DNA of 64,000 bases from Polymorphobacter fuscus (GCF_011927825.1 NZ_JAATJI010000001.1:1240001-1304000); one strand, 5' to 3'; counted from the stretch's first letter, positions 28,716-38,788 are shown. Notes: generated from the sequence alone by a model not told the origin. Program-made: numbers and translations.

Positions 28716-29386
28716 GCAAGGCGCGCCGCGGCAAGCGTTGCCGCCGCCAACGCCGCCGTCGTATCGACGAACGGCACCGGCACGGCACCAGCCGACAAGA
28801 CCAACGGCACTTCGGTGCACGCTGCGATAACGACATCAGCGCCGTCGACCACCAGGTCGGCGGCGATCTGATTCATGGCACCCACGACCTCGGCCCCGGT
28901 GTCGCCGGCCTTGATGCGGTCGATCAGCGGCTGCACGCGGGCCGGGTCCGCAGCCACAACCGGCACCGCCCCGCGTCCATACAAGTTCAGGTCAAGCGTC
29001 GCTCCGATCGCGATCACGCCGACCCGCGCCGGCCGGTGCACCATCGCCGCCGCCAGTGCGGCATCGACGATGTCGATGAAGGCGTCGTCCGCCACCGCGC
29101 GCACCGCGCCGGCCCAGCCATGCGCCGCGTTGCACGGCATCGCCAGCACCTGCGCACCCTGTGCCATCAGCCGCTGCGCCATCTCTGCCAGCACCGGCCC
29201 CGGCGACGGCCCCCTGCCCGCCAGCGCCGCATTGCGGTCGGGCACCTGGGGGTTCGAATCGATCAATATGCGGGGATGGTCGCTGTCGCGGGCCGCCGGG
29301 ACGCCGGCCACGAGCAGCCGCAGGAAATCCGCCGTCGCCGCCGGGCCCATGCCGCCGATGACGCCGATTGTCCGCCACCCGGCCAT
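28712..29386 (-). CDS. Aspartate/glutamate racemase family protein
   Basis: 224 residues from ATG 29384-29386 ([20 protein letters not shown]). PLP-independent racemase fold with two catalytic cysteines, in [10 protein letters not shown] and [12 protein letters not shown]. GGMGPxAT is the family signature. It lies 7 bp downstream of the D-cysteine desulfhydrase gene on the same strand, so both probably act on D-amino acids as one operon. Confidence 0.92.
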   Translation of the reverse strand: MAGWRTIGVIGGMGPAATADFLRLLVAGVPAARDSDHPRILIDSNPQVPDRNAALAGRGPSPGPVLAEMAQRLMAQGAQVLAMPCNAAHGWAGAVRAVADDAFIDIVDAALAAAMVHRPARVGVIAIGATLDLNLYGRGAVPVVAADPARVQPLIDRIKAGDTGAEVVGAMNQIAADLVVDGADVVIAACTEVPLVLSAGAVPVPFVDTTAALAAATLAAARLA

Positions 29387-29393
29387 CGGCCGC

Positions 29394-30404
29394 TCAGCCG
29401 TTGAGCGCGGGGTCGCGCAGGTCGCGCGCATAGGCATGGAGCGACGGGCTGCCGCCGGTGTGGACGAAGCACAGGCGCTGTCCGGCGGTGAAATCGCCGC
29501 GTTCGACCAATCCGATGAGCCCTGCCATCGCCTTGCCGCTGTACACCGGATCGAGCAAAATGCCTTCCTGCGCCGCCAGCATCCGCACCGCCCGCACCAT
29601 ATCGGCTGTCGGCAGCGAATAGCCCGGCCCGACCCAGTCATCGAGGGCGATGACCGCATCGCGCGCCGGCGCCGGCGTGCCCATCAGTTCAGCGGTAGCA
29701 ACCGCCAGCCGGTGGACATTGCCTTCCTGCTCGGCCCGCGCGCGCCGCACGTTGATGCCCGTCAACGGCACGCCGGCGTTGAGCGCGACCAGCCCCGCCA
29801 GCAGGCCGGAATGCGTGCCGGCGCTGCCGCTCGCCACGACGATGGCGTCGAATGCCACCCCCATGTCGAAGGATTGCGCCATGATCTCCGCCGCACACGC
29901 GGCATAGCCCAGCGCACCCAGCGGCGTCGAACCGCCGCCGGCGATCGCATAGGGCACGCCGCCCTCCGCCCGCACCAGCGCCGCCTCCTCGGCCATTTCC
30001 GCGGCCAGGTCGGTGCCCAGCGGCACGACGCGCACATTCTGCGCGCCCATCAGGTCGAACAGCAAATTGTTGCCCAGCGCCGCATCGTTATAGGTTCCAG
30101 GAACACGCTCCTCGATGATCAGCCGGCACGCCAGCCCTTCCTTCGCCGCCGCGGCCAGCGTCAGGCGGCAATGGTTGGACTGCGGTGCGCCCACCGTGAT
30201 CAGCGTGTCCGCCCCTTGCGCCAGCGCCTCGGCGACGAGAAATTCCAGCTTGCGAGTTTTGTTGCCGCCGGCCGCCAGCCCGAGCAGGTCATCACGCTTG
30301 ATCCAGATGTCCGGCCCGCCCAGCGCCGCCGACAGGCGCGGCAGGGGTTCGAGCGGGGTGAAACCGGGGGTGTAGCGGCGGCGAGCGAAGCGGGCGAGGT
30401 TCAT
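29394..30404 (-). CDS. dcyD: D-cysteine desulfhydrase / ACC-deaminase-like PLP enzyme
   Basis: 336 residues from ATG 30402-30404. PLP lysine in LAAGGNKTRKLEFLVAEA; next QSNHCRLTLAAAAKEGL, the glycine loop SGSAGTHSGLLAGL and the HTGGSPSLHAY end. The family covers D-cysteine desulfhydrase (D-cysteine to pyruvate, sulphide and ammonia) and ACC deaminase, which differ in few residues, so the substrate is a best guess. It is the first gene of the operon with the racemase, and divergent from tspO across 75 bp. Confidence 0.88.
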   Translation of the reverse strand: MNLARFARRRYTPGFTPLEPLPRLSAALGGPDIWIKRDDLLGLAAGGNKTRKLEFLVAEALAQGADTLITVGAPQSNHCRLTLAAAAKEGLACRLIIEERVPGTYNDAALGNNLLFDLMGAQNVRVVPLGTDLAAEMAEEAALVRAEGGVPYAIAGGGSTPLGALGYAACAAEIMAQSFDMGVAFDAIVVASGSAGTHSGLLAGLVALNAGVPLTGINVRRARAEQEGNVHRLAVATAELMGTPAPARDAVIALDDWVGPGYSLPTADMVRAVRMLAAQEGILLDPVYSGKAMAGLIGLVERGDFTAGQRLCFVHTGGSPSLHAYARDLRDPALNG

Positions 30405-30479
30405 GCCCCCGCCATGCCCGCTGCACGGCCGCCATGCAACCATGCGCGCGAAACCACCAAACCATGGTAGGGTCGGACG

Positions 30480-30974
30480 ATGATGGACGATTTCAACACG
30501 CCGGTCGCTGCCGCCATCGCCTGGGCAGTCGGCCTCTGCCTGATCGGCGGGTTGATGACGCCGCGCGCCGGCTGGTACGAATCGCTCAACAAGCCATCGT
30601 GGCAGCCGCCCGGCTGGCTGTTCGGCCCGGCGTGGACGATCATCCTCGGCCTTGCCGCCTGGAGCGCCGTCATCGCCTGGAACGCCGCCGGCACGACGGC
30701 CGACCAGCGCACGGTGCTGATCGTCTTTGCCGTCAACGGGCTGTTCCACCTGTTGTGGAGCCCGTTGTTCTTCAAGATGCAGCGCCCGGACTGGGCGTTG
30801 GTCGAGGTTCCCTTTCTCTGGGCCTCGCTCGTCGCCATGACCATCGGCTTGTGGCCGATCTCGGAAATGGCGGCGTTGCTGATCCTGCCGTATCTGGCCT
30901 GGGTCAGCTTCGCCGCCTATCTCAACCTCACCATCGTCCGGCTCAACCCGCGGTCACGTCCGCAGGTGGCCTGA
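30480..30974 (+). CDS. tspO: TspO/MBR tryptophan-rich sensory protein
   Basis: 164 residues, five hydrophobic helices. Family signatures are LNKPSWQPPGWLFGPAWTI and the NGLFHLLWSPLFF helix ending LPYLAWVSFAAYLNLTI. It binds porphyrins and related ligands in the inner membrane and modulates stress or pigment responses in alphaproteobacteria. ATG 30480, or the adjacent ATG 30483, starts it. Confidence 0.95.
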   Translation: MMDDFNTPVAAAIAWAVGLCLIGGLMTPRAGWYESLNKPSWQPPGWLFGPAWTIILGLAAWSAVIAWNAAGTTADQRTVLIVFAVNGLFHLLWSPLFFKMQRPDWALVEVPFLWASLVAMTIGLWPISEMAALLILPYLAWVSFAAYLNLTIVRLNPRSRPQVA

Positions 30975-31003
30975 ACCCTGCCTGCGGGGCGCCGCCGCCT
31001 GCG

Positions 31004-31378
31004 TCACATGCGATGCAAGGCACACAGCTTGTTGCCGTCGGGGTCGCGCAGATAGGCGAGGTAGAGCTTGCCGTTCGACCCTTCGCGCACGCCGGGCGGG
31101 TCCTCGCACGCCGTGCCGCCGGCAGCGACGCCCGCCGCATGCCAGGCATCGGCCTGTTCCGGCGATTCGGCCGCAAACCCGATCGTCGCACCATTGCCGT
31201 AACAGGCCGGCTCGCCGTTGATCGGCTTCGACACCGAAAAAATGCCCGTCGGCGTCATGTAGAACATCCGGTGCCCGTCCATATGCGCCGGCGGAACGCC
31301 CAGCGTCGCCAGCAATGGATCGTAGAAGGCCTTCGCCTTTTCGAGGTCGTTGGTGCCGATCATGATATGCGAAAACAT
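31004..31378 (-). CDS. VOC-family protein (glyoxalase/bleomycin-resistance fold)
   Basis: 124 residues from ATG 31376-31378 (MFSHIMIGTNDLEKAKAFYD). Two beta-alpha-beta-beta-beta modules; the second starts ADAWHAAGVAAGG and ends KLYLAYLRDPDGNKLCALHRM. Metal ligands are likely His4 and the Glu/Tyr of the second module. Substrate unknown. This is the last core gene before the island att repeat, 136 bp away. Confidence 0.9.
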   Translation of the reverse strand: MFSHIMIGTNDLEKAKAFYDPLLATLGVPPAHMDGHRMFYMTPTGIFSVSKPINGEPACYGNGATIGFAAESPEQADAWHAAGVAAGGTACEDPPGVREGSNGKLYLAYLRDPDGNKLCALHRM

Positions 31379-31514
31379 GGACGTCCCCCCTTGTTGATGG
31401 TCTGCCTGCTTTCTGGCGCAGGATCGGCGTGCCGTCACGCTGCCAATCTCGGCAGTGCGCAGCAAAGCACCGGAACCCAAGGCGCGGCGTGGACAAATAA
31501 GCAATAGCTATGTC

Positions 31515-31565
31515 GGAAATGGTGCCCAGGGGGCGGGTTTGAATTACCGACACGGGGGTTTCAAT
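31515..31565. other. Candidate left attachment site (tRNA-Phe 3' half remnant)
   Basis: GGAAATGGTGCCC opens both this repeat and 52465-52477. The match then continues through GGGGCGG, TTTGAA, ACCGACACGGGG and TTTCAAT with six substitutions or indels, stopping inside the anticodon loop, where tRNA-targeting att sites often end. It is in the same orientation as the tRNA complement at the right end. From 31566 to 31752 the sequence is AT-richer and I see no recognisable gene in it. Confidence 0.7.
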
Positions 31566-31778
31566 TGCGGAAAAGCGGGGTCCGGATGGTTCCGAAAACG
31601 ACTAAAAAACGCCAGAAACCAATAATTTACTCAGAATTGAATTTTCCGGAACTTCCTTACGAATTCCGGGAACGACTCACCGGGAATTCACCAGACTTTT
31701 CGCGCGGATTTGAGCAGTTGAAGGACAAAATTGGCCATCCAGTCGGTCCACCTGACGTGCACCCCTGATTGGTACCGT

Positions 31779-32669
31779 TCAGAAGTAGAGCCCTTTGCGT
31801 TGATGGCTGATGGTTGATGTGATGGCAACGGGGTTGGGGGCCTGCCCCCAACCCCGTTGGCCGGCGATCTCGGCGGGGGTGCGACCGCCCAGTTTCGAGT
31901 GCGGCCTAACCGTGTTGTAGTCGTGTTTCCAGGCGGCCAGGATCGATCCGGCGTGCGCCAGCGAGTTGAACAAAGTCTCGTTGAGGCATTCGTCGCGCAG
32001 CCGGCCGTTGAACGATTCCACGAAGGCGTTCTGCGTTGGCTTGCCCGGTGCGATGTAATGCTATTCGACCTGGCGTTCCTGCGACCAGCGCAGGATCGAT
32101 GTTGACGTCAGCTCGGTGCCATTGTCGCTGACCACCGGCAGCGGCTTGCCGCGGACGGCCACCAACCCATCCAGTTCTCGTGCCACCCGGGCACCGGACA
32201 GCGACGTGTCGCCCACCAGCGCCAGGCACTCCCGCGAGAAGTCGTCGACCACGCACAGGATGCGGAAGCGCCGGCCGCACGCAAAGGCATCGGATACGAA
32301 GTCGAGGCTCCAGCGCTGATTTGGCCCCTGCGGCATCGTCATCGGCGCCCTGGTGCCCAGCGCCCGCTTGCGGCCGCCGCGGCGGCGCACCTTCAACCCT
32401 TCCTCCCGGTAGATCCGCAGCAGCTTCTTGTGGTTCGGCACCAGCCCTTCACGCGCCAGCAGATAACCCAGGCGCCGATAGCCGAACCGCCGCCGTTCGC
32501 CGGCCAACTCACGCAGCCGGACGCGCAAGCCTGCGTCATCTGGACGGGTCGGTTCATAACGAACCACCCGCCTCGCCACACCGATCAGACTGCACGCCCG
32601 CCGCTCGCTCAGCCCGAACTTCTCTCGGGCATGGGCGACCGCATTCCGCTTCGCGTCGGGCGTCACCAT
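31779..32669 (-). pseudogene. IS3-family transposase OrfB, amber-interrupted
   Basis: The frame reads from MVTPDAKRNAVAHAREKFGL with the HTH_21 region, the first catalytic Asp in WSLDFVSDAF and the second in VVSDNGTEL. It then meets TAG (32061-32063) just before [13 protein letters not shown]. Reading resumes in the same frame to 31779 with the catalytic Glu in [15 protein letters not shown]. Relatives have Trp (TGG) at that point, so a single substitution removes the Glu-bearing end. Transposition should be blocked unless amber is suppressed. Confidence 0.88.
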
Positions 32670-32929
32670 TTTTTTGATGAGATGTCTTTCAACACCGCGA
32701 TGTCCAGCATCGCTACGGCCAGCAGCTTCTTTAGCTTGGCGTTCTCGTCCTCCAGCGACCGCAGCCGCTTGGCCTCAGAGACCTCCAGCCCGCCGTACTT
32801 GGCCTTCCATTTGTAGAACGTCGCACCGCTGATCCCGTGCCGCCGGCAGACCTCGGCGGTCGCCATGCCCCCCTCCTGCCCCTTCACGATCGCGATGGTC
32901 TGCTCGTCCGAAAACCTGCTCCGCTTCAT
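32663..32929 (-). CDS. IS3-family transposase OrfA
   Basis: 88 residues: MKRSRFSDEQTIAIVKGQEG, the helix-turn-helix in TAEVCRRHGISGATFYKWKA, and a leucine-zipper-like end (LRSLEDENAKLKKLL). It ends DISSKKW at the A7 frameshift site that would fuse it to OrfB. Intact. Confidence 0.92.
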   Translation of the reverse strand: MKRSRFSDEQTIAIVKGQEGGMATAEVCRRHGISGATFYKWKAKYGGLEVSEAKRLRSLEDENAKLKKLLAVAMLDIAVLKDISSKKW

Positions 32930-32994
32930 TCGTCCGTCTCCTCGAGAAACGGACTCTACTCAAAAATGGCGCCAATTCAGGGGTGCACGTCACG

Positions 32995-35900
32995 TCAAAC
33001 CGCTTTGCGCAGTCGCGCGAACAGCCCTCGTCGGCTCGGCTCATAGGCAACGGCGCCCGGCACGGTAAGGGCAACCTCGGTGCCGCCTTCGGCTCGCCGC
33101 CGAACGAGCAAATTGCCTCGGAGCTTCCGCGCGCGTTCGCGCATTCCGGAAAGGCCGAAATGCCCTTTGGTCCCTCCAAGCGCGACCGCCGGGTCCATAC
33201 CGATGCCGTCGTCAATAAACCGAAGGCTGAAATCCGAATTATAGCCGATCTCAACATGAACCTGCTTGGCCGATGCGTGACGTCGAATGTTGAAAATCGC
33301 TTCGCTTGCCAGATAGCAAAGCTCGTCCATGACCATGCGGGATAGCGCACGCGGCTTGCCGACGGTAACGACCTTCACCGTTACCGCAGGATCAAAGTCC
33401 TGTCGCTCGATCAGATCGCCTATCACGACCGCGATTTCTCGCGTTTCCTGAAGCGATCGCAGCTCCAGCACACGGTCTCGACCTTCGGCGATCACTTGGT
33501 CTGCCCGGTCGAGTGCTGCTTCCAGTGAAGGGCGGGCGGTCGCCGTGATCGGCAATTCATCCGCCACAAGCTGAAACCGCAGCGTCAGCGCCTGAAACGA
33601 CTGAAGCAGCGTGTCGTGGAGCTCGCGTGCGATCCTTTCGCGCTCCTCCAGCCGTTCCGCCATCCGCATACGGATGCGGCTGGCCATGGCCTGTAACCGC
33701 AGCGAATAGGCGAGCCACAACAGCCCGAACAGCGCCAGTCCGCACAGTGCAAGAAACAGCTCGCTCTGTAAGAATGTCGGTGGGATGGTGAACTCGACCA
33801 TTGCGCCGGTTCGGTTCCAGACACCGTCATTGTTGGATGCGATGACACGGAACCGGTAGGTGCCCGGTTTCAGCCCCGTGTAGAAGGCCTCACGGCGGGT
33901 ACCCGCATCCACCCAGCCGTCATCTACGCCTTCAAGTTGGTAGCGGAACCGCACGCGCGACGGCACGGAAAGGCTCGTTGCGGTATAGGCGATCTGGAGG
34001 TTGGACGCGCCTTTGGGCAGCCGAATCGGCGCATCGGTCGCATATAGGCTGCCTCCGGAAATCAGGGATCTGACGATCACCGGCGGTGGCAGCGTATTGA
34101 ACGACAATCGCTTTGGGTCGATCCACGCAATACCGAGCCTGGTCACGAACCAAAGACGCCCATCGGCGGCCTCCATCACCGTTTGCGACCAGGAATCCTG
34201 CTGCGCCGCACCGGGCATGCCGTCATTTCGATCGAATACCCGTGCCTTCACCGGGCGAGCGGTATGCGCGAACGCATCGTCCACATCGGCGTGGGCAATT
34301 CTGACCGCGCCGGCAACGGTGTTGAGCCATAGGTCGCCGTCGGACGTTTCGACGATCCCGGCGGTCCGGCTCAAGAACGGATTAATGTCGGATCGGAGGG
34401 TGACGAAGCGACGGCCATCGAACCGCGCCAAGCCGAAATCCCCGCCCGCATAGACATGCCGCCCCCGTGCGGCCATTACCATGACGGTCCCTAGCGCAAG
34501 ATCGTGCCGCGCGGAGAACACCCGACGCCTGGCGCCATCGACCATCTCGATGCGGCCACCTTCCGCGATCCATATCCGCCCGGCCGCATCGCGGAGCATC
34601 TGCATCGGCAAAGTGCCGGGGGTCGCAAGGCGCGGTTCGGGTGCCCAATCGCGTCCGTTGCGGCAGAAGGCTCCCTCGAGAGACGAAATGCAGATGCGAC
34701 CCGGGCCATCCTCGACCAGCGCGAAGGGCCTGCGCCTAGCCCAGGGCAACGGCACGTCTCGAACGGCGGTGCCGGACAGAATGCCCAGAGTCCCGTCCGT
34801 GCCGATCCAGGTCCGCGACAGCGCGTCGGTGTGCAGGATCAGGGTGCGACGCGGCAGCCGCACCAGCATCCGGGCGGCATGCCGCGGATGGGCCATGAAA
34901 AGGGCCTCGTTCGACGTTATGTACATCGCGCCACCGCGCCCGCGTGCGATACGGAAACCGTTGCGCGAATCCGTCGGGAGTCCGGTGGCCACCGCCACGC
35001 TTGCTTCGCGAAACTGGTCGAGACCGAGGTTCGTCCCCACCCAGATATTGCCTTCGCGGTCCTCGAGAATAGGGTTGGCGAGGTTGGACGTCAGGCCGCG
35101 CTCCGCACCGAACTTCTCGCGCTCGCCATTGGCAACGCCCGCACAGCCCCAAAGGCCAACGCCGCCGAGACGGAAGACGCCGCCGCTGCCATAGGTTCCC
35201 CACAAACTGCCGTATCGATCGAACAGGATGCTTTCTGCCCGCGGGTTGGCCGTCATCGGCGGGACAAACCACATCGCCGCGGCGGGGGCAGGCAATCCCG
35301 TGACACGCTGGAGACCAGAGCGGGCACCGGTCGTGAGCCAGATCGCACCGTCCGGCGACTGCTTCAGCCTTGGCCGATCCGAAGCAGAGGCGAGGACGGG
35401 GGAAAAGCGACGGGCACCGCGACGCAACACTGCAAGCTCGCCGCCGGCCGCAGCCCAGACAGACCCGTCGCGCGCGCCCAGGACGCTGGTCGCCGCACCG
35501 GCGGCCACGCCATACGAAGGACCGATACGTTCCCACCGGCCCTGACGGAAGCGCGCCACACCGCCCCTGTCATCCTCGCCCAGAGCTGCCCAGATCGCAC
35601 CTCCGCGGTCCTCCGACAATTCCAGTACCGGGACCGGCGGCAGCCCCAGGTCGAAAAGGGTTAGATGCCCCCCACGCAGTCGCGCCACGGCACCGGAGGC
35701 AAAGCCGATCCAAAGGTCGCCGCCGCGGGTGGCAAGCAGGGAGTTGACGTTGAGCGAGGGAAGGTGCTCGCCCTTGCGGGGGCGGAACTTCTCGAAGTTC
35801 GCCCCATCGAACCGGTAGAGCCCGCTCCCCGTGCCCAGCCAGAGATATCCGTCGTTCGACTGGGCAAGTGCCCAGATCTCGGGCGGCGCGCCCTCGCGCG

Positions 35901-36021
35901 CGCTCCAGGTGGTATGTTGCAGCTGCCCGAGGCTGCGCGGCGCATCCTTTGCGAACGCGTCGCCCACGCTCGCGAACGGGGCGAGTGTCGCCAGCAGAAT
36001 GAATTTCGCGACGGACGACAT
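32995..36021 (-). CDS. Sensor histidine kinase with periplasmic two-component propeller domain
   Basis: 1008 residues. A signal peptide (residues 1-24, MSSVAKFILLATLAPFASVG) is followed by roughly 600 residues of propeller repeats (DGYLWLGTGSGLYRFDG, GGDLWIGFASGAVARL, EGNIWVGTNLGLDQF). Then come a Y_Y_Y domain (RYQLEGVDDGWVDAGTRRE), one membrane helix at about 755-774 and a HisKA_3 phosphoacceptor with His802 (RIARELHDTLLQSFQAL). An HPK7-type ATPase follows with FIDDGIGMD and GLSGMRERAR. Expected partner: a NarL/LuxR-type regulator such as 40069-40710. It is divergent from the hydrolase cluster; the 294-bp gap 36022-36315 shows no gene. Confidence 0.94.
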   Translation of the reverse strand: MSSVAKFILLATLAPFASVGDAFAKDAPRSLGQLQHTTWSAREGAPPEIWALAQSNDGYLWLGTGSGLYRFDGANFEKFRPRKGEHLPSLNVNSLLATRGGDLWIGFASGAVARLRGGHLTLFDLGLPPVPVLELSEDRGGAIWAALGEDDRGGVARFRQGRWERIGPSYGVAAGAATSVLGARDGSVWAAAGGELAVLRRGARRFSPVLASASDRPRLKQSPDGAIWLTTGARSGLQRVTGLPAPAAAMWFVPPMTANPRAESILFDRYGSLWGTYGSGGVFRLGGVGLWGCAGVANGEREKFGAERGLTSNLANPILEDREGNIWVGTNLGLDQFREASVAVATGLPTDSRNGFRIARGRGGAMYITSNEALFMAHPRHAARMLVRLPRRTLILHTDALSRTWIGTDGTLGILSGTAVRDVPLPWARRRPFALVEDGPGRICISSLEGAFCRNGRDWAPEPRLATPGTLPMQMLRDAAGRIWIAEGGRIEMVDGARRRVFSARHDLALGTVMVMAARGRHVYAGGDFGLARFDGRRFVTLRSDINPFLSRTAGIVETSDGDLWLNTVAGAVRIAHADVDDAFAHTARPVKARVFDRNDGMPGAAQQDSWSQTVMEAADGRLWFVTRLGIAWIDPKRLSFNTLPPPVIVRSLISGGSLYATDAPIRLPKGASNLQIAYTATSLSVPSRVRFRYQLEGVDDGWVDAGTRREAFYTGLKPGTYRFRVIASNNDGVWNRTGAMVEFTIPPTFLQSELFLALCGLALFGLLWLAYSLRLQAMASRIRMRMAERLEERERIARELHDTLLQSFQALTLRFQLVADELPITATARPSLEAALDRADQVIAEGRDRVLELRSLQETREIAVVIGDLIERQDFDPAVTVKVVTVGKPRALSRMVMDELCYLASEAIFNIRRHASAKQVHVEIGYNSDFSLRFIDDGIGMDPAVALGGTKGHFGLSGMRERARKLRGNLLVRRRAEGGTEVALTVPGAVAYEPSRRGLFARLRKAV

Positions 36022-36315
36022 GCGCCGCGTTCTCCCCCAAACCGAACGCGGTGTCACGGGGCAGTGAAGGTGCCGCGCTGGGGCGGCTGGTAGCGTTCTA
36101 CTGGAACTGCCCGCAGCACATCAGGCGCTGTATTGCTGACCCAGTGTTGGAGCAAGGGCGAGGTCACCTTCCGCGTAGGCATTCGGAAGCCCGACGTTAT
36201 CCCTTCAATTTACCGCGATTAACGCGAGGTCGGACGGGAGCCATGCTAGCGAAGCTGCACGCTGCGGTGATGGGAACATGAAGTCGCCAGCCACGGTACT
36301 TCAACGGAGGGACGT

Positions 36316-37290
36316 ATGAAGCGACTTTTCTTGGCCATGATTGCAAGCGCCATCATCGCAACGCCAGCGGTAGCACAAAACACATGTGAGCCTGTCCGGC
36401 CGCAACTGCCCGGACGCCTGGTGCCAGTCATCCATTACAAGACCGCCACTGTCGACGGCGTGAAACTGTTCTACCGCGAAGCGGGTCCAGCCGGCGCGCC
36501 GGTCGTGCTGCTGCTGCACGGCTTTCCCACGTCGTCGCACATGTTTCGCAACCTGATCCCGCTGCTGGCCGATCGCTACCGCGTGATCGCGCCGGATTAT
36601 CCGGGTTTCGGTCAGAGTGATGCGCCCGACCACCAGACATTCGCGTACAGCTTTGCCCGCATGGCGGACCTGATGGACAAGCTGACCATGCAACTGCGCG
36701 CGGATCGCTACAGCATGTACGTGATGGATTATGGCGCGCCGGTCGGATACCGGCTCGCGCTGAAGCACCCCGAACGGGTCCAGTCGCTGATCGTCCAGAA
36801 CGGCAACGCCTATGTCGAGGGCATCGACAATGATTTCTGGGCGCCGGTGAAGGCCTATTGGGCCGAGCCTACCAAGGTACGGCGCGATGCGCTCAACGGG
36901 CTCGTCACGCCGGAGATCACGAGGTTCCAGTACACCGACGGCATGGGCGATGTCGCGCGGATCAGTCCGGACAACTGGACGATCGATCAGGCAGGGCTCG
37001 ACCGGCCCGGCAACCGCGACATCCAACTCGACCTGTTTCGCGATTATGGGACCAACGTTCCGCTTTATCCCGAGTTTCAGGCATTCTTCCGGACGTACAA
37101 GCCGCCGACGCTGATCGTGTGGGGCAAGAACGACAAGATTTTCCCGGAGGCCGGCGCGCATCCCTATCTTCGCGATCTGCCGGATGCCGAGAAGCATATC
37201 CTGGATACCGGCCATTTCGCGCTCGAGGACAAGCTCGACGTGGTGGCGCCACTGATCCGCGACTTCCTCGATCGCAAGATCTGCAAATAG
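36316..37290 (+). CDS. Secreted alpha/beta hydrolase (haloalkane dehalogenase/epoxide hydrolase-like)
   Basis: 324 residues with a Sec signal peptide ([20 protein letters not shown], cleavage near AVAQ). Alpha/beta hydrolase motifs: oxyanion [21 protein letters not shown], a nucleophile elbow with Asp in [10 protein letters not shown], the acid region WGKNDKIF and the catalytic His in DTGHFALED. Asp as nucleophile is the pattern of dehalogenases and epoxide hydrolases, not esterases. First gene of a plus-strand cluster divergent from the sensor kinase, so likely under its control. Confidence 0.9.
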   Translation: MKRLFLAMIASAIIATPAVAQNTCEPVRPQLPGRLVPVIHYKTATVDGVKLFYREAGPAGAPVVLLLHGFPTSSHMFRNLIPLLADRYRVIAPDYPGFGQSDAPDHQTFAYSFARMADLMDKLTMQLRADRYSMYVMDYGAPVGYRLALKHPERVQSLIVQNGNAYVEGIDNDFWAPVKAYWAEPTKVRRDALNGLVTPEITRFQYTDGMGDVARISPDNWTIDQAGLDRPGNRDIQLDLFRDYGTNVPLYPEFQAFFRTYKPPTLIVWGKNDKIFPEAGAHPYLRDLPDAEKHILDTGHFALEDKLDVVAPLIRDFLDRKICK

Positions 37291-37344
37291 CGCGTGCGCT
37301 TGGCGGCCGCCTTGTCGCTCCCCCGAAACTGAAAGGAAAACCGC

Positions 37345-38058
37345 ATGTCCGACACCCAAACCGGACCCGATCCGCTCACGTCGTACGTCCTGGTCCACGG
37401 CGCTTTCGTCGATGGATCGGGGTGGAAGATGGTGCACGACCAACTCTCCGCCCGAGGCCATGAGGTCCTCGTCGTCCAGAACCCAACGACAACACTGGAA
37501 GGCGATGTCGCGCTGACCGAGCGCGCTATTGCGGCAGCCCAGCACCCCGTGGTGCTCGTCGGCCACAGTTATGGCGGCGCCGTCGTGACGGAGGCGGGCA
37601 CCCATCCCAAGGTGAAGGCCATCGCCTACATCGCCGCGTTCGTGCCGGATGCCGGCGAATCTGTGGCCGCACTGAACGAGGCTCCTGCGGAGGCCGGTGA
37701 ACACAAAGCGCCCGTGCTGCCGCCCGAGGATGGCTATCTGATCGTCGATCCGGCCAAGTTTCCGGAGGCGTTCGCAGTTGATGTCGATCCGGCGATCACA
37801 CGCTTTATGGCGGCATCCCAAGTGCCCTGGGGACTCGGCGCGGTGATGGCGACGGTCGGCCGTGTCGGGTGGAGGGTCAAGCCGACATTCTACATGGTAG
37901 CGGCAGCCGACCGGATGGTCCCGCCAAGCGCGCAGCGCAACATGGCCAATCGCGCTGGAGCCAGGGTGTCCGAAATAGACAGCGGCCATGCCGTGATGTT
38001 GTCGCATCCGCGCGAAGTGACCGACTTCATCGTTGCCGCAGCCGCCTCGGCTGGCTGA
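37345..38058 (+). CDS. Alpha/beta hydrolase (EstC/salicylate-esterase-like)
   Basis: 237 residues, cytoplasmic. It begins TSYVLVHGAFVDGSGWKMV, has the Ser nucleophile elbow VLVGHSYGGAVVTEAG, and a catalytic His in IDSGHAVMLSHP. This is the HNL/MES-like subfamily of small alpha/beta hydrolases. AAAGGAAAA ribosome-binding site. It lies 54 bp after the secreted hydrolase. Confidence 0.92.
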   Translation: MSDTQTGPDPLTSYVLVHGAFVDGSGWKMVHDQLSARGHEVLVVQNPTTTLEGDVALTERAIAAAQHPVVLVGHSYGGAVVTEAGTHPKVKAIAYIAAFVPDAGESVAALNEAPAEAGEHKAPVLPPEDGYLIVDPAKFPEAFAVDVDPAITRFMAASQVPWGLGAVMATVGRVGWRVKPTFYMVAAADRMVPPSAQRNMANRAGARVSEIDSGHAVMLSHPREVTDFIVAAAASAG

Positions 38059-38101
38059 CACCCTTCACCCACCATTTTCATCGCAACCCCCGAACAGGAG
38101 A

Positions 38102-38788
38102 ATGATCATGGAATCCTCGACCACGACCAAATCCAGCGTCCTTCCCAGCGGCGGCGGCGCCATGCTGATGGATCCGTCCGACACGGTGATCCTGCTGCTC
38201 GATCATCAGTCCGGCTTGTTCCAAACGGTGAAGGACATTCCCGTCGCGGATCTGCGCCGCAACGTCGAAATGATCGCGCGTCTGGCGACGCTGCTCAACA
38301 TCCCGGTCATTACGACCGCCTCGGAGCCGAACGGCACCAATGGGCCGCTAATGCCGGAAATCCATGAGCTGGCACCCCACGCCGTCTATGTGCCGCGCAA
38401 GGGCGAGGTGAATGCGTGGGACAATGACGATTTCGTCGCTCAAGTGAAATCCACCGGCCGCAAGACCCTGCTGATGGCTGGTGTGTGGACGAGCGTGTGC
38501 GTAATGTTCCCCGCGCTCGATGCGCGCGCTACCGGTTATGAAGTGTATGCGGTCGTCGATGCCTCCGGAGACCCAAGCGAGATGGCATCGCGTGTGTCGC
38601 TTGCTCGCTTCGTCCAGGGCGGTGTGAAGCCGACCACCACCAATTCGATCCTCTCCGAACTGCACCGGACCTGGGCCCGGCCGGAGGCCGCCGATCTGGC
38701 ACAGCTTTATGGCCTCGTCGCGCCGAATTATGCAGCGGTGATCGAGAGCTATGTCCGCGCCCGGCAAGCCGCGAAGGCCCCAGGCTGA
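38102..38788 (+). CDS. Isochorismatase-family cysteine hydrolase (YcaC-like)
   Basis: 228 residues from ATG 38102, preceded by CAGGAG. Catalytic triad in the family pattern: Asp in ILLLDHQSGLF, Lys in VPRKGEVNAW and Cys in AGVWTSVCVMFPALDA. YcaC-type enzymes form octameric rings with uncertain amidase-like substrates. It is part of the hydrolase/XapX cluster. A hairpin (38806-38814 with 38835-38843) lies between it and the next gene. Confidence 0.93.
   Translation: MIMESSTTTKSSVLPSGGGAMLMDPSDTVILLLDHQSGLFQTVKDIPVADLRRNVEMIARLATLLNIPVITTASEPNGTNGPLMPEIHELAPHAVYVPRKGEVNAWDNDDFVAQVKSTGRKTLLMAGVWTSVCVMFPALDARATGYEVYAVVDASGDPSEMASRVSLARFVQGGVKPTTTNSILSELHRTWARPEAADLAQLYGLVAPNYAAVIESYVRARQAAKAPG

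Larger units (their letters stand above)
31753..32992 (-). mobile_element. IS3-family insertion sequence (IS407-like)
   Basis: About 1.24 kb. The ends TGACGTGCACCCCTGATTGG (31753-31772) and the inverted GCCAATTCAGGGGTGCACGT running to 32992 form imperfect inverted repeats. It holds orfA and orfB overlapping by 7 bp with an A7 slippery run (T7 on the plus strand at 32669-32675) for -1 frameshifting. orfB carries an amber codon. No clear target duplication is visible: CACC is on the left and CGTC on the right. The right end lies 2 bp beyond the stop codon of the sensor kinase. Confidence 0.88.

Noticed and set aside
31571..31768. 67-residue plus-strand frame between the left att repeat and the IS3 element
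   Set aside because: AT-rich, no recognisable motif, and its 3' end runs into the IS inverted repeat. Probably a chance frame in decayed DNA.
31753..32996. Target-site duplication of the IS3 element
   Set aside because: Flanking tetramers CACC and CGTC do not match, so no duplication can be claimed.
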